This document shows positions 1-12,364 of a DNA stretch of 64,000 bases, piece by piece; the stretch's first letter is position 1; every line of letters begins with the position of its first letter. The translations under genes were made by a program, and so were the position numbers. The stretch comes from Grammothele lineata (taxonomy: Eukaryota > Basidiomycota > Agaricomycetes > Polyporales > Polyporaceae): contig NDFF03000092.1 of assembly GCA_002150815.3 (NCBI GenBank), forward strand, positions 124,001 to 188,000. Reading direction: 5' to 3'. The notes under the pieces are model-generated. The model saw only the letters and a program-made list of their open reading frames with translations. It searched no databases and was not told the DNA's origin.

Positions 1-3000
1 CCTTAGCGACGTCGTCCGAACACGTCGAGCTGGTCGGCCTCCCGCCGCCGAGCCGCCTCGAGGCTAATCCCCAGCGCGTCCCCGCCGTCGGTCGAACAGC
101 TGCTCGCCCGGGGAGGAATGGAAGCACGCACCGAACAGCGTCTTCTTCGGGGCGCAGGCTTCCGAGCATCCACCGTCCGGCCGTCCGCGAGAATTTTCTA
201 CCAGAATTTCTACCGCACGTCGCCCCGCCGCCGCCGCCGCCGCTGTCGTCGTCGATGGCACGCCCTCCCCCGTCCCGGGCCGTCGCTGCCCAAACGCGTC
301 CGCCGGCGGCACGAGTGGAACGGACCCGTCTTGTGGCGGCGGCTTCTGCGTGCTGCAGAGAACGCGCCTCGTCGGCCCTCTGTCTGCGAACAATAGCGCG
401 GCGCACGCGTCGTCAGGGGTTCAGGCAGGGATGCGCCATAGGACGCGAGCAGGACGTCGTCGAGCGCGCGTGGGGGCGTCCTTTGCCACCCATCCGAGTC
501 CTCTCGTCGCTCGTCGACTGCTGTGTTGGGTGCACCGCACAACGTCGAGCGATGCCTTTGCCCCTCCCGGCGGTCGTGCAGGGTCGCCTTCGTCGAAATG
601 AGCCCCGCCGCCGGAGGACAGCCGTCGAGCTAACGCGAGAACGTGTCGTTAAATCAGGAAGTGCTCAGGGGCTGGAGGAATGGGGACATCACTGGGGTGC
701 GGAACGAAGAGCTGGTGCGTCTCTGTTCGTGGGTGGAGCGCCCCCTTCATGGGCGGGCCGCCCGCACCAGACCCGCACTCACGACGAGTGCACCTTCGAC
801 GGCTCTCGCAGCAACGCCGCAGCGTCATCGACATTTCGACAGGGAACGACAGAATCGATTGCGGTCCGGACGCGTTTCAGCACGTCTCGGTGTTGAGGGG
901 GTTTCCGTCGAGACTCGAGCCACGACAGTGCAGGGTGCGCGCTCTGAATCGTGGTTCGTATTTGTCGAGCAAGGGTCGGAAAGAACACACGCGTGTTGCG
1001 AGGTTACGCGACCACTCGCGGACAGCGAGCCGGGTCGGACGGCGTCGTCCGCGTCCGCCACACAGGACAGCGTTAGCGGCACCAGAAGCCCAGAGATCCT
1101 CGCAGTGCCACCACGGAGAGAGTAACGTTGTGAGAAGGCGGCCTTCAGGGGGCCTGTACGGATCGGACACCGCATGTGAGCGTGCAAATCGCGGTGGGCG
1201 GGCCCGTGGGCGGGGGGTCTCATGCGGCGGCGAGGGCGGGCGGATCCCGAGAGCGAGGGTTAAGCGGAGGCTGCCGCAGCGTCTCGTAGCGCGCGCCCGC
1301 GCTCGAGCGGCTTGTTCCGTACGGATGAATCGGGCCAGATAGGAGTTTGACGAAGTGCGCAGGGGTGCGAGGCAGCCTGCCAGTTGCGGTCCAGCAACTT
1401 GAAAAAAAAATCCGTGCAGGGCCTTGCTACTAGCGATGCCATGACCGCTTGTGTGCGTATGTTCTTCACCTCTGTGTACGGCATGGCTCAAAGCGAGGTC
1501 CGATATCAAAATGCAGACTCACGAGAAGCAGCGGTCAGGTCGGAGCAGGGGGACGACGGAGCCAAGGCGAGCCTAGCGCCGGGCGTGGGTGGTTCGTTTG
1601 TGGCGGAGACGTAAATCCACGGAGCGCCGCGCCCGGCACCGCTCGGTAACTGGCCTGGTGCAAGGGGCGGCGAAGGGGAAGCTTCAAGCGGAGATGAGGG
1701 GGTTGGGCTGGGTTCGCCAATTTGAATTTGCGCGATGTGATCATGATGCATCACGCATGTTCATTTGCCTCTGGCCGAACATCGAGAACTGGACGGATCC
1801 TTTTCGAGTTCCTGTCGCTTGCATTCTCCTTCCTGACGCCGCGACGCACGAACCCCCCGTGGCGGTACAGAGCGCTGCCGTGCCAGGGGCTCAAACGTCC
1901 TGTCCGGTTGTCATCATTCTAGGCTCGCAACCACACCTGGCTCCTGCGGTGGCGTCCTCGCTCGACATGGGTTCGTTCACGATGATGGAGTAGCACTCTC
2001 GTAAACTTCAGGACGACGATCCACGCACGAAGCAAACCGTCCGAGAAGACCGTCGAATCTGATATTGCAAGTGCGTGATGTATACCCATTATTGATCCTC
2101 CCGCGGAATCGGCCCCATTCGTGAACGAAGCGGCGCGTCAGCACACCCCCAGTCGCGTACACAGTTCGCTGAACATCAATTTCGCGCGATCTCACATCTA
2201 CCGTCGGACTCGGTGCCCCCGAGCTTTCCCCCACGTGGCGCCTGCCCCTTCAGGCTCAGAGCACTGGATCAGTAGTCTCGATGTAGAGATACGGATAGGA
2301 ACAGCCCCCCACACCGACTCACCGTCTTACGTGAAGGTACAACAACAACACAATCCATATTCGGAAGCCCTCTCCAACGTGACGTCTCACAAATTGGTAC
2401 GCACCTCCGGCTCCGCCTGATGGGAGAGTCCGGAGAAGGAAAGTATCGGTTGTGGAGGTTAGAAGTGCCGGAATACCAGTGGCCTCGATGCAGAGCGCTA
2501 GCGGGACTCCGGACGTCTTTTTCGCCTGGAGGTGCTAGTCTACTTGAGGAGCTGCACGATAGCCTCGAGGCCGGAGAGCTAACGTGGCGCGTCACATCAT
2601 GTTATGGTCGACGTCTGTCCAGGGTGGCCATCCGGGCAACGCTCCATGGTACACGGTGCCTGGAACTTTAGCCCCCCAAGTATCGTCGTCGCGTTCCACG
2701 TGCGCACCATCATCGAGCAGTACCAAGCAGTACCCTGCAGTACATACCGCACCTCTGAGCCGTCGGCATACGAAGGGCCCAGCAACGCGCGAACGAACCA
2801 ACTGCACCCTCGCCCTCCACAGCGACAGCGTCCCATCTCGACAGATCAGCATCTGTCACGCTGGTGCATCTCCCTCCGGGTCCACCAGCTGCTGCGAGCG
2901 CAGACCTGTCGCCTCTCGAGGGGTTAGAGGGAGAGAGCCTGAGAACAAGTTGAGAGGGAGCCACCTCGAGCGACAACCGTGACGCACGGCTTCTCCGCAA

Positions 3001-4887
3001 CTTTTCGCCCGTTCGGGCCGCTTGGAGACCGTTCGCACGCAGATCCCCCCATCCATCCTCCCCGAGCTTGTGGTTTCCTGCAAACTCTAGAGCTCCAGTG
3101 CCCGAAGGAGAACCAGCGTCTGGCAGGTGCGTCTCCGGAGTGATGGAGGCATCGCGCGCCTCCCTCCGCTCGTCCCAGGCACGCCGCTGCAGCCTCGACC
3201 CCTCGCCCGGCCGCTGCCGTTCTCCTCGTGGCCCTAACTATGCGGCTCTTCAGCTCATCCAACGCTCTCATAATGGGCTTGCCCTGGCCGGACGCAATGC
3301 GATGTAAGCAGAACCGAGCACGCAGTGCGCACGGCCCCACCGTTGAGCAGTGTGTGGGGCGGAGAGAGCGCAGACGCGCGACCCGCGAGAGAGGGGGGGA
3401 CGCGTCGCCCGAAAAGGCAAAGCGTCCATTTAATGCCTCGCGTCCGCATCAGCTCCTCGAATCTTGATCCCGCGCAGGACCGGGGGCTTAGCTCAGCGTC
3501 AGCCCCCCGGATGGGCTTACGCGGAAGGGGAATTGCGCGTGCGCTGCTTGCCCTGCCAGGGTCGCCGGCGAAGGGAGCGACGCAGGGCCCGCGCGTGCTC
3601 GATGGATGGGTCGCGGGTTCGATGCGAGTGGGCGAGCAGCCGAGCGGAAGCATGTCGACGTCGCGAGCACGGGCAGAAGCGACGATGCGCGAGCTGGGCC
3701 TGCCACTGCCAGCATCTCGGATGACGACGTCCCTGATGCTGTGGCACAGTTCTGTACTGGGGCTACCATTTCCGCGCGCAGTGCGCACGCACGAGGTGGG
3801 CGAGGAAGGACGACCAGCCGCAGCGGGCGTGTGCCCACTGTGTGCATCCGCGTCCGCAGGTGTGAATCCCGGACGGTCACGCCGACGTCAGTAAGTATGT
3901 ACTAAGTATGTATGTAGTGACAGTTCCGAGGTGTCTCCCCTCCCGCAGGCCTCAGGCTGCTCGCCGTTCCGGAGCGCGATAGAGTATGGGAGCGCGTGTA
4001 CGTGCTCCTATGCAGTTCGGCGGAAGGATGCCGGTGGAGAAGTTCAGTTGGTGGCGGCGCCGGAAACGTCCGCTGCTATAGGCTTGGGCTTGTCGTCGTC
4101 GGCCGCGGTCGGTTTCGCCGGGGAGAGTGGCTCAGAATTGCCTTTTCGCCCCTCGCCCTCGTGCGGCGCTGAAACCGTCTGGCGCGGCTCGGCGCTCTAG
4201 GGCCTCCAGAGTCCGAGGACGCTCGGACGCGGTGTGTGTGCGTTATCTGCCCCTCGCGTATGTTTGTCGTCGCTCAGCTTAAGCTCTGGCTGGGGCACGG
4301 GCGTCTGCGAGCGCACGCGCGAGGACTCGAGGGCTGCACCGCATCTCGCAACAAGAGAGGAGCGGACGCGCAGGCTGCTTTCGAGGGAGGGCAGACTCAT
4401 GGCGGTGAGCATCATCGCAGGAGCGCGGGTGGGCAGGCCGGGGCAGATCTCGATTGGATCCGGTCGGAGGGAGAGGGTGGATTAATGGGAATAAAAAAGG
4501 GGATAATTGGTGCGTTGATGATGGTCACGACGGGAAGCGTGGGCAAGCGCGGCTAAGCGCGGGGGAGGACGAAGGAGCGGGATCAGGAGTGTCCGATGGA
4601 TCTGTCTTCTCTCGCGTGGGTGTGAATAATTCTTCTCGGGGACTGCTGCTGGGGGCGAGAGGGGGGCAGAGACCCTTGGTGACGAGAGGATATGATCCAT
4701 CATGCCGTCGCTTCTTCTCTCCAGTCGCTCCTCCGGGCCTTGCCAGGATCCCCCAAATACACCTCCTCCTCAGCCACAATTCCCGGTCTCCCTCACCGCC
4801 TTCTGCCCGCCGTTATTTCTCCCTTGCGCTACAGCCTCCCCTCCCCCCGCCGTCCCGCGCTCCCATCACCGCTCCCCGCTCTTAACA
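1..4887. other. GC-rich stretch, no gene resolved
   Basis: Open frames occur here on both strands but they overlap one another, are rich in Arg, Ser and Pro as expected from CpG-rich DNA, and show no domain. Between 3890 and 3920 there is a short run of TATGTA-like units. The last 200 bases before the transcription-factor start are strongly pyrimidine-rich (TCTCC, CCTCC), a common feature just upstream of fungal start codons, so they probably hold that gene's core promoter and 5' leader. I cannot support a gene in the rest. Confidence 0.5.
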
Positions 4888-7800
4888 ATGGCCCTCCAGG
4901 CCCTTCCGTCTCCCGACAGCCACTCTCCGTCACCCGAACTCCCCTCCGAAGGCCCCTCCACCAACGCGTCCCCCGTCTCCGTCACCACCTCCCTCTACCC
5001 CACCCCAACCTCGGATGACGGCGACTCCCCAGGTCACCGAAGTTCCCGGAGCACACCGACGCGTACCATGTCCGATCTGACGCGCTCGTCCTCAACAGGA
5101 AAAGGCGGCTGCTGGTACGTCGCATCTTCCCCGCCTCGTCTCTTTCCGCCCCTCGTCTTCCCTTCCTCCTTCCCTGTCCTGCCTGTCCGGTGCCTTGCCA
5201 ACGCTCACGTCCGCCCTTCCCCCCTCGGGTGCGCCGCCGCCACAGGACATGCCGCGTCCGCCGCAAGGTAAGCACCCATCATCGCGCATCGCGCGCCACA
5301 CGCGACCGTCCCTCTTACGCCCCTGCGCGCGCTCCGACAGAAATGCGACGAGGAGCGCGAAGGCGACTCGTGCAAGACATGCCTCCGCCTCCGCATCAAG
5401 TGCCTCGGCTGGGGGCCCAAGCGGCCGGACTGGATGCGGGTATGTGCTGACTGTGCTTCGCGCTTGCGCCATCGTGCGGGATGTGCTAACCGTCTATCCC
5501 CCTCTTTCTCCGCCCATGTTCTGTCCGCTGTGCTTGTCGATTATTGCATCGCTTGTGCTGCGTGCCGTTACCGCCTCGGTCGTCGATTCTTCGCTTCCTT
5601 CTTGCTGGGATCTGCACCGCGCGCAGGACAAGGAGAAGGTCGCCGCGTACAAGGCCAACATCAAGGACCAGCTCTCGCGCATGGGCCTCATCCGCGGCCA
5701 GCCCCGCCAACCATGGCACGGCGCCGCCTCCGGCCTCGCCATGTCGCAGCCGCCCACGCCTGGCGTAGGGGGTCCCGGTCCGCAGACGAGCTTGCGGCGG
5801 AGCATGAGCGCGCGCGAGCCGTACCGACGGAGCTCGTCCGGCTATGCCGTCGCGGCCAGCGCGTCATCCTATCAGCTCGGGGTCTCGGGAGCCATCCGAG
5901 GTAAGTGGCGTACCTGCGTTGCACCCCCGTTGTAGAAGGCCCAAAGCCAGACCGCGCGGGCCGATGATGACGTCCATTTCGCTTGGAGGGGCCCGTGTCC
6001 GGGCTGTCGTCCTTCTTCCGTCAGCGAAGACCAGCCTCGTGCTCCGTGAGCTTGCTGGAGGAAGGACGGTTGGTCCCCGTGTGACCCGAGGCGGCGGACG
6101 CGAACACCGACGCTGCTTCGGGCCAGACGCGGGCTAGCTGAACGCGGACGTAACTTTGGGTTGTCGGAAAATGTCATGGCTGACTGACCAATTTGCTCCT
6201 AGACGCCGATTGGTCTCATAACATGGCCTCTTCGTCTTCCGCGCGCCACCCCGCATCTGCTATGGCCGGCCTCGTACCGACACCGTCCAGCGCCACACTC
6301 GATTCTCTCTACGGCTTCCCTTCACCGCCCCTTTCGATGTCAGGACATGAGGACGTACCGTACAACACCTACATCCCACAGCAGATGGCGATGTCGATGG
6401 CACCTGCCGCACAGCCGCAGCCGACCCATCATACACCTCCGCCGGCAGCCAGCGTCCGCAAGGATGAATATATCTCGTATTACTTCAAATACGTCCGCGA
6501 GTTGCAATACGTCTTCGCGGGTGATTCGCTCACCCATTTACTGCTTCCCGTGAGTTCCGTTTCATTTACTTGCTTCGACTCCACCATGTTCCGTACGGCG
6601 AGCGCGCGCTGGTATGGCGCCGTGCCTGCATATCTTTTCTCGCAAGGGGCTCCCATCAGATTCTGGCTCTGCGGACTATCATGCCACGTACCTTCTCTGT
6701 CACTGTTGCCGACTCCATCTCCTAAATGATGACGTTGGCACGCTGTGGTCCGCAGGGGCCCATCGATGTTGTAACGGATCCATTCTTGTGTTTATGAAAC
6801 ATGATCGCGACGAACACGGACGCTGACGCCATCCTCCCTCCCCTCCTCTCCGTTCCACAGATCGTGCAAGCCGACCCGGACGGCGCCCTCGCCCACTCGC
6901 TCTGTGCGCTCGCCGCGCTGCACAACGCGCGGATGCGCATCGCGCGCGGCGAGCCCACCGAGGACCCGGACAAGGAGACGTCCCTCCCGCGCTACTTCTT
7001 CGACCGCGCGCTCCGCCTCGTCCAGCACGCCCCGCAGACGAACGGCAGGGGCCAGTACGCGGACGAGGACGCGCTCGCCGCGCTGCAGCTCATCGCGTAC
7101 GCCCTCCTCGCCGGCTGCTCGATCGACTGGGTCGGCCCGCTCGACATCGCGCAGGAGTGGCTCGCGCAGACGGGCATCTACACCGAGGAGAACCCGAAGC
7201 TGACGCTGCTCAACATGACGCCCGCGGGCCGCTTCGCGGCCAAGGCGACGATGGTGAGTCGCCGCCGCACCTCCGCCCGTCCCGGAGGATTCGGCCCCCC
7301 CCCCCCCCTCCCGCGTTATGTGAACGGTGCGCTCACCTGATGCTGGCTTCTAGTACGTCGACATCTTCTCGAGCATCACGCTCGCGCAGCCGCCGAGGTT
7401 CCTCTCGCTCTACCGCCGCCTCTACGGGGGCGGCGCCGGGTACTGGGCGAGCAACATGAGCCCGAACATGGGCGCGCAGCAGGCGGAGCTCCGCATGGAC
7501 GGCCTGACGGGCTGCCCGGACGAGGCGCTGCTCGCGATCGCGGAGGTCTCCGCGCTGGCGCACTGGAAGATGGCGGAGGCGCAGAACGGCAGCCTGAGCG
7601 TGCGCGAGCTCGTCCGGCGCGGGGACGTGATCGAGAAGGAGCTGCGGGAGCGGTCGAAGCGGAAGGACGAGGACCTCCAGGGCGGCCTGGAGATGGGCGT
7701 GACGCCCGCGGGGCTGCCGATGGCGGTCGGGATGTCGAGGTCGCCTGTAGACGCGTCGAAGCAGATCGTCGGGGATATGTTCCGGGAGGCGGCGATTATG

Positions 7801-8217
7801 TATCTGCATACGGTCGTCAGCGACTCGACACCAGGTATGGACGCTACTTACCGGCAGTTGAACTCCCTTCTAATTCCTCTGTTCTCCTCAGGTACTCCTG
7901 AGATCATGAACAGCGTCGACCAGATGGCCAAGCTGCTCAACGAACTTGCTCCCTCTGCATACGACCGCACACTTGTATTCCCCCTCCTTCTCACGGGCGC
8001 CTTGACGGACAACCAGATGATGCGTGAAGTGATTAAGCATCGGTTCTTCATGCAGGACGCGACCCTCGGCAACTTCATCCTCTCCCAGACAGTTATGGAA
8101 AACATTTGGACACACCGGGCGACCGTTATTCGGTCGCAGCACCCGAGCGAGCAGCTGGTCGTCGGCGATTGGCGGCGGCACTTGCAGATGCAGTGGGCTA
8201 GCCTTCTCCTCGCATAG
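4888..8217 (+). CDS. Zn(II)2Cys6 transcription factor with fungal-specific regulatory domain
   Basis: This is a nuclear DNA-binding regulator. Eight exons join in frame to about 722 residues: 4888-5114, 5246-5267, 5341-5439, 5627-5900, 6203-6549, 6861-7253, 7354-7834 and 7892-8217. Residues about 76-105 give a complete binuclear zinc cluster with spacing CX2CX6CX8CX2CX6C, followed by the GWGPKRPDW segment common in this class. The cluster is spread over three exons, and the middle one is only 22 nt (residues TCRVRRK). The N-terminus is Ser/Pro-rich. The part after about residue 300 is helical and resembles the Fungal_trans_2 (C6 factor) regulatory domain, ending in WRRHLQMQWASLLLA. The start is the first ATG after a pyrimidine-rich leader. 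The target pathway cannot be told from the neighbours, because no gene was resolved within 4 kb on either side. The family call is firm and the exon edges are good. Confidence 0.9.
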
Positions 8218-9091
8218 AGGGGGAGGGTGCAGCCTCTGCGTTCACGACCGCGTTACGACCCTTCACGAGATGCACGCGACGATGCGCACTCACCGGTACC
8301 CAAAACCATACCTAATATCCCTCTAAGCTCGTCCACGCCCCATCCTCCTCGTCCACCTATATGCGTAGAATACCCCCACGGGTAGGAAATCCCGTCTATA
8401 CCAGTACTTTCCCGGTTGTGTATGATGTATGCGCTCTAAGTAATGTTTTCGATTAGTGCCTCGTCCTGTTCTGTCGCGTTATCGTAGATTATATCTGACC
8501 TTGTATCATGACCTTTCACACTTGTGTGCGCGGCAAGAGTAAATGGGCGAAGTTGAAGAGTTGAAGTGCACTTGCACGCTCCGTGTTGAGCGCGCTCGGT
8601 GCTAAAGACGATGACGATTGCTGAAGGGGGAGGAGGCGGGTAAACGCCCGGCCCGGGCGCGGATCAAAGATAGACATACCTGAGCGGCTGATGGCGGCTT
8701 GGCGTCGCCATCGCGCACCCTCCTCGACGCCGTGGACGACGATGAACTCGACGACGAACTCGATGACGGGCTCGACGGTGTGCAACTAGAGGTAGACGCG
8801 ACGAAGCCGGGGCAAGAACGTGGTTATGGCACCGTAGGTGGTTGGCCGAAATTGATTGAACGCTACTCCGGGCTCCTCCCGGCACAGTGGGAAAGGTAAA
8901 TCCATTCAATCTTGGATACTGGTGTTCGAGGATTTGCAGGCCCGATGTGCATCAGGGGTCATCGCGGAGGACGTAGGGGTCTTGAGAGGGGTTTGCGACG
9001 GCGAGAAATGAAGAGGATAGGGGCAGCGAGAGGGCGAGGAAGGCTGGGGCAGGAGTGGGAGGGAGGAAGAGGACTCGGGCGCGGGCGCGAG

Positions 9092-9097
9092 TATATA
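9092..9097 (+). promoter_or_regulatory. TATA-like element without an assigned gene
   Basis: TATATA sits in an otherwise GC-rich block, with a pyrimidine-rich tract and an ATG about 100 bases downstream. This is the usual arrangement of a fungal core promoter, but no convincing coding sequence follows, so it may serve a non-coding or unrecognised transcript or be chance. Confidence 0.25.
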
Positions 9098-10349
9098 CCG
9101 ACGCTCGGGCTATCCAGGGCCTCCTCTCCTCGTGGGGCGTCTGGCCCGGCATCCGGCGATCCGAGTCGTACGCCCGCTAGCCGAGGCGTTGACAATGCAC
9201 GCCCGGCGCTCTCTCCGGCGCCCTCGTCCTCTTCCTCGTCCTTCTCGTCTTCGCCGTCCGCGTTCGGGAGGCGCGAGCTGGAGTCAGGCCGGCGCGGGGC
9301 TTGCGCGCGCATCCCACCTCTTTGCCTGGGCTACTTATGCCTCAGCGCGGCCCCGCGCTCGCGCCGTGGGGGAGATATGCTTAGCCTCGCCGCCGAGGAC
9401 GTTGCGCGCCGCCCGCCCATCTGCCTGATTCCTCGCGCTCGCGCTCGTATCCGAGGAACCCTCTCACGGCGCTGCATTGCGCCCGCGAAAGCGTCGCCGT
9501 TTTCGATCCGGTGTTCTGTGGCTGCCTTCACACTACCACAATCTAGTACACTCGTACGAGCCAGATCGCCACCGCAAGACTCATTCATCTGGGTATGTTC
9601 TTCCCCTTGTTTTCGAGACGAGGTGTGTGCTGATAACGTAATCCTTTCCTGCTGCTATAGTCCTGTCAGTGCAAGGTTCTGCCAGCGCTGCTTCCTATAG
9701 GCATGAGCGTGAACCTTGCGAAGTGATGTTCAGGACTCCGTACCGGTCCTCCAGCGCGGCCACTTCGCCACACCGATCCCGCCGCCCGCGTACGCGCTCA
9801 CTTCGGAGGTACCTCCCCGCGCGGACGTGCTTTATCTTACCCCATCCATGCCATTATACATCCGCGTCGTTGCTCACACGAGCAAACGAGGGCGTAATGA
9901 CTTAGCAAAGTGAGCCGCGTGCGTTTTCCCCAACGCTGAATATTGACGCTGGTCATTGCAGTCTCGCGCCCGCGCCACGGGAGGCGTTCTCCGCAGGAAC
10001 ATTGTGGTCCCCCGTGCTCTCGAAGACCGCAGTCTACAGCACGAGGACGAGCTCGTGACCGGGAGACTCTTGCAGCACTCTCGCAGTAGCAGACGACGAG
10101 CTCTGACTGCGGCGCTCGTGGGCTGACCCATCCCTGCGCAAGTCTGGTCGTAGTTCAAGTTCAGTCGCTCAGACGATCGCCAGTGCACGTGTGGGCTCCT
10201 CAGCGCAGCTAATCTCTCCGCGGCTCTCACGTATACCCACCTCTTAGTGCGACAGCTCCCGACTCCGATCATTCCGCGTCTCCCGACGGTCATTCAGCCT
10301 CGTGTCTCGCACTCCACGCCTCCCATCATGCCCGACGCCCCGCGCCTGC

Positions 10350-10373
10350 CGGCCTAACGTCAACGTTAGGCCG
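10350..10373. repeat. 11-bp perfect inverted repeat with a 2-base spacer
   Basis: The left arm (10350-10360) and right arm (10363-10373) are exact reverse complements, CGGCCTAACGT and ACGTTAGGCCG, separated by CA. Such a compact palindrome could be a dimeric protein-binding site or a hairpin. It lies in a stretch where I see no gene. Confidence 0.8.
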
Positions 10374-12364
10374 TACATCTGCCAAAAGTACGCGCCTCTC
10401 TCTTCTTGTTTCGAGCTCTTGTCTCGCCCTTCGGCACTTACAGCTCCTTGCAGTGTAAATGCAAGCGTACGCAGTCGGAATAGAAGACGGCGCGTAGAGA
10501 GGCGCGTCGCTTCAGACGGTAGCCCCATGTCAACACAGCGGACGCAGTTGGCGCCAGAACCTCTCCGGGAGGCCCTCAACGGCATACACATCATATTTGG
10601 TTCTTCTGAGAACGGTTCCCGGGGTACGAAGCTCGACCGTCGCCATTCTATGCCCTGCACAGAACCCTTCTCGATCTTCGCTTTCTGCTGGAAACCTTGC
10701 GTTTCGTACAGTGCGATTGTCCCGTTGCACCAGTGGCTCCATCCCAATCCCGCGATGCCCTCTTCGAGACGGAAGAAGACGAACATACGAAGCCAAACTC
10801 CACACCGTATCACTCAGGGTTTCGAGACAGCTGCGTCCCTGGCCGTTTGTCACGCTCGCACATTCGCACTTCACCACGCGACCTCAGCTGCTGCGAACAA
10901 GTTCGTGGCTTCGAGGTTGACTCGCAGATGGCATCCACCGAACGGCACAGCCAAGCAAGCCTCTGCGGTTGTCGAGTCCTTCCCGTTCCCGCGGGCCGCA
11001 GGCCCGGAACACAAGTGACCTGATGTATACGGCGGCGGCATTCATTCTAATTCATTTTAAGACGCCGCGTCACGTCCCCGCCTCGGTGTGCAACCCGATC
11101 TCAGTTAACTGTCCTTCCATATCGTGTCCACTGTCTGGTCGCTGGTGATGGAACTATCTTTGATTACAATCTGTTAATTTTGACTAGTAATGTGACCTGA
11201 TTCCTGTCCAGGCAGAAGCGATTCCATCTATCTATATCAAGTATGGGGTAGGAAGCTTGGGAAGTAGTCCTACTCTTTGGAGGCCCAGCCGCAACACCGT
11301 ATCTGTGGCCTCGATGCGATGCGATGCACTAACTCTAGCATCGTGTGGGTCCCGATTCCAAACGTTGGTCCAGCCGTCACCCAGATCCAAGGGCATCGCC
11401 ATCTCGTCTCATCTCTGTCCAAGGCACCAAGAACCGCGAAACATTGATGATTTTCATCTTGCGGTCAGATGCTGTTGCCGATGCCTCCGTATGCAAAGTT
11501 TACGGATGCTGAACGGGTACCAAGTAGTACTCCATCTAGCGGCCCTGAGCACTGGTTCGATTCCGCATCGGGATGGTTAGTCTTCTGTGTTCTAGTTCCG
11601 CCAGTGAAGTTGAACATTGAAGGGTCCGAATAGCTCCCGTGAACCGTACCCGACGATGCATCTCTAGGCCGGAACAGAGTGAGATCCTTGACCTAGCTGC
11701 TTCCGAAGTATCAACAGGCCTGGAGAACATCGCGAAGTTGTTCGAATTCGAATATAGTATTCGATGGGATGGCATATCGTACATGGCTTCGAGGCACCTA
11801 CGTACGCGGAAGCTAAGCGTGACACGAGGAATATGGGGTGATCAAAGGAGAAGAAGGGAAGAGGAACTATCGTACAACAAGGCAAAGGGAAGTGCGCATG
11901 TGGCATATGGTACATGTAAGCATACTACGAAGAAACGTGAGCGAATGCAAGTAAACAATCCGGTCCGGGATAGCAATGTGAAGAGATCCGATGAATAACT
12001 AGACGAGTCCTGTGTGATACGGTCCAAAACGGGGGAAACGAGAGAGGATACTGTACACGGGAAGAGGGTAACGCAATGAGGTGCACGTCGCGACTGTCTG
12101 TACCGGCCGCCCGACACGCTGTCGGGGAGCCGAACAATCATACGCTTACAACATTTTGAGATGGGTCAGATGATTTTGCAGAAGCTGATGAGAGGGGTGA
12201 GAGGGGTGAAGGGATGGGATGGAATGGGGTAACCAAAACGTGTTCCTCGCGAGCGGCGGATCATAGCAACCCGGCCATGTCGCTGCAGAACGGGGTCCGG
12301 AGGACCTAGAAGGTGACGCGCGCCTTTGAACTCTTCGTCGGTCCGAAGGGGGTAGGCCCGGGCT

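Larger units (their letters stand above)
8218..12364. other. Gene-poor stretch, no gene resolved
   Basis: About 4.1 kb follow the transcription factor. A TATA-like GTATATA lies at 9091-9097 in GC-rich DNA, followed by a C/T-rich stretch and an ATG at 9194, but the downstream frames are Arg/Ser/Pro-rich with no domain and I could not build a spliced gene. Overlapping frames at 10244-11018 on both strands are likewise unrecognised. A near-perfect inverted repeat lies at 10350-10373. The 3' part, 11.0-12.3 kb, is less GC-rich and looks intergenic. Confidence 0.5.

Noticed and set aside
255..896. Plus-strand open frame of 213 codons
   Set aside because: Arg/Ser/Pro-rich composition from CpG-rich DNA, overlapped by frames on both strands, no domain.
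3480..3625. GGGGGCTTAGCTCAG resembling the 5' end of a tRNA
   Set aside because: No anticodon stem or T-arm at the right distance; the GGTTCGA at 3615 is too far.
7287..7310. Poly-C run in an intron of the transcription factor
   Set aside because: Homopolymer inside a removed intron; likely of no function and prone to length error.
8912..9700. Plus-strand open frame of 262 codons downstream of the transcription factor
   Set aside because: Low-complexity Arg/Gly then Ser runs, start lies upstream of the TATA-like element, no family resemblance.
10244..11018. Overlapping open frames on both strands (about 190 and 238 codons)
   Set aside because: Neither shows a domain, hydrophobic pattern or splice-consistent extension; treated as chance frames.
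11478..11571. tRNA-like element: 7-base ends CCGATGC/GCATCGG around a GGTTCGATTCC B-box-like string
   Set aside because: The T-arm stem does not pair, no A-box or anticodon arm fits, and the length (94 nt) would need an unsupported intron.
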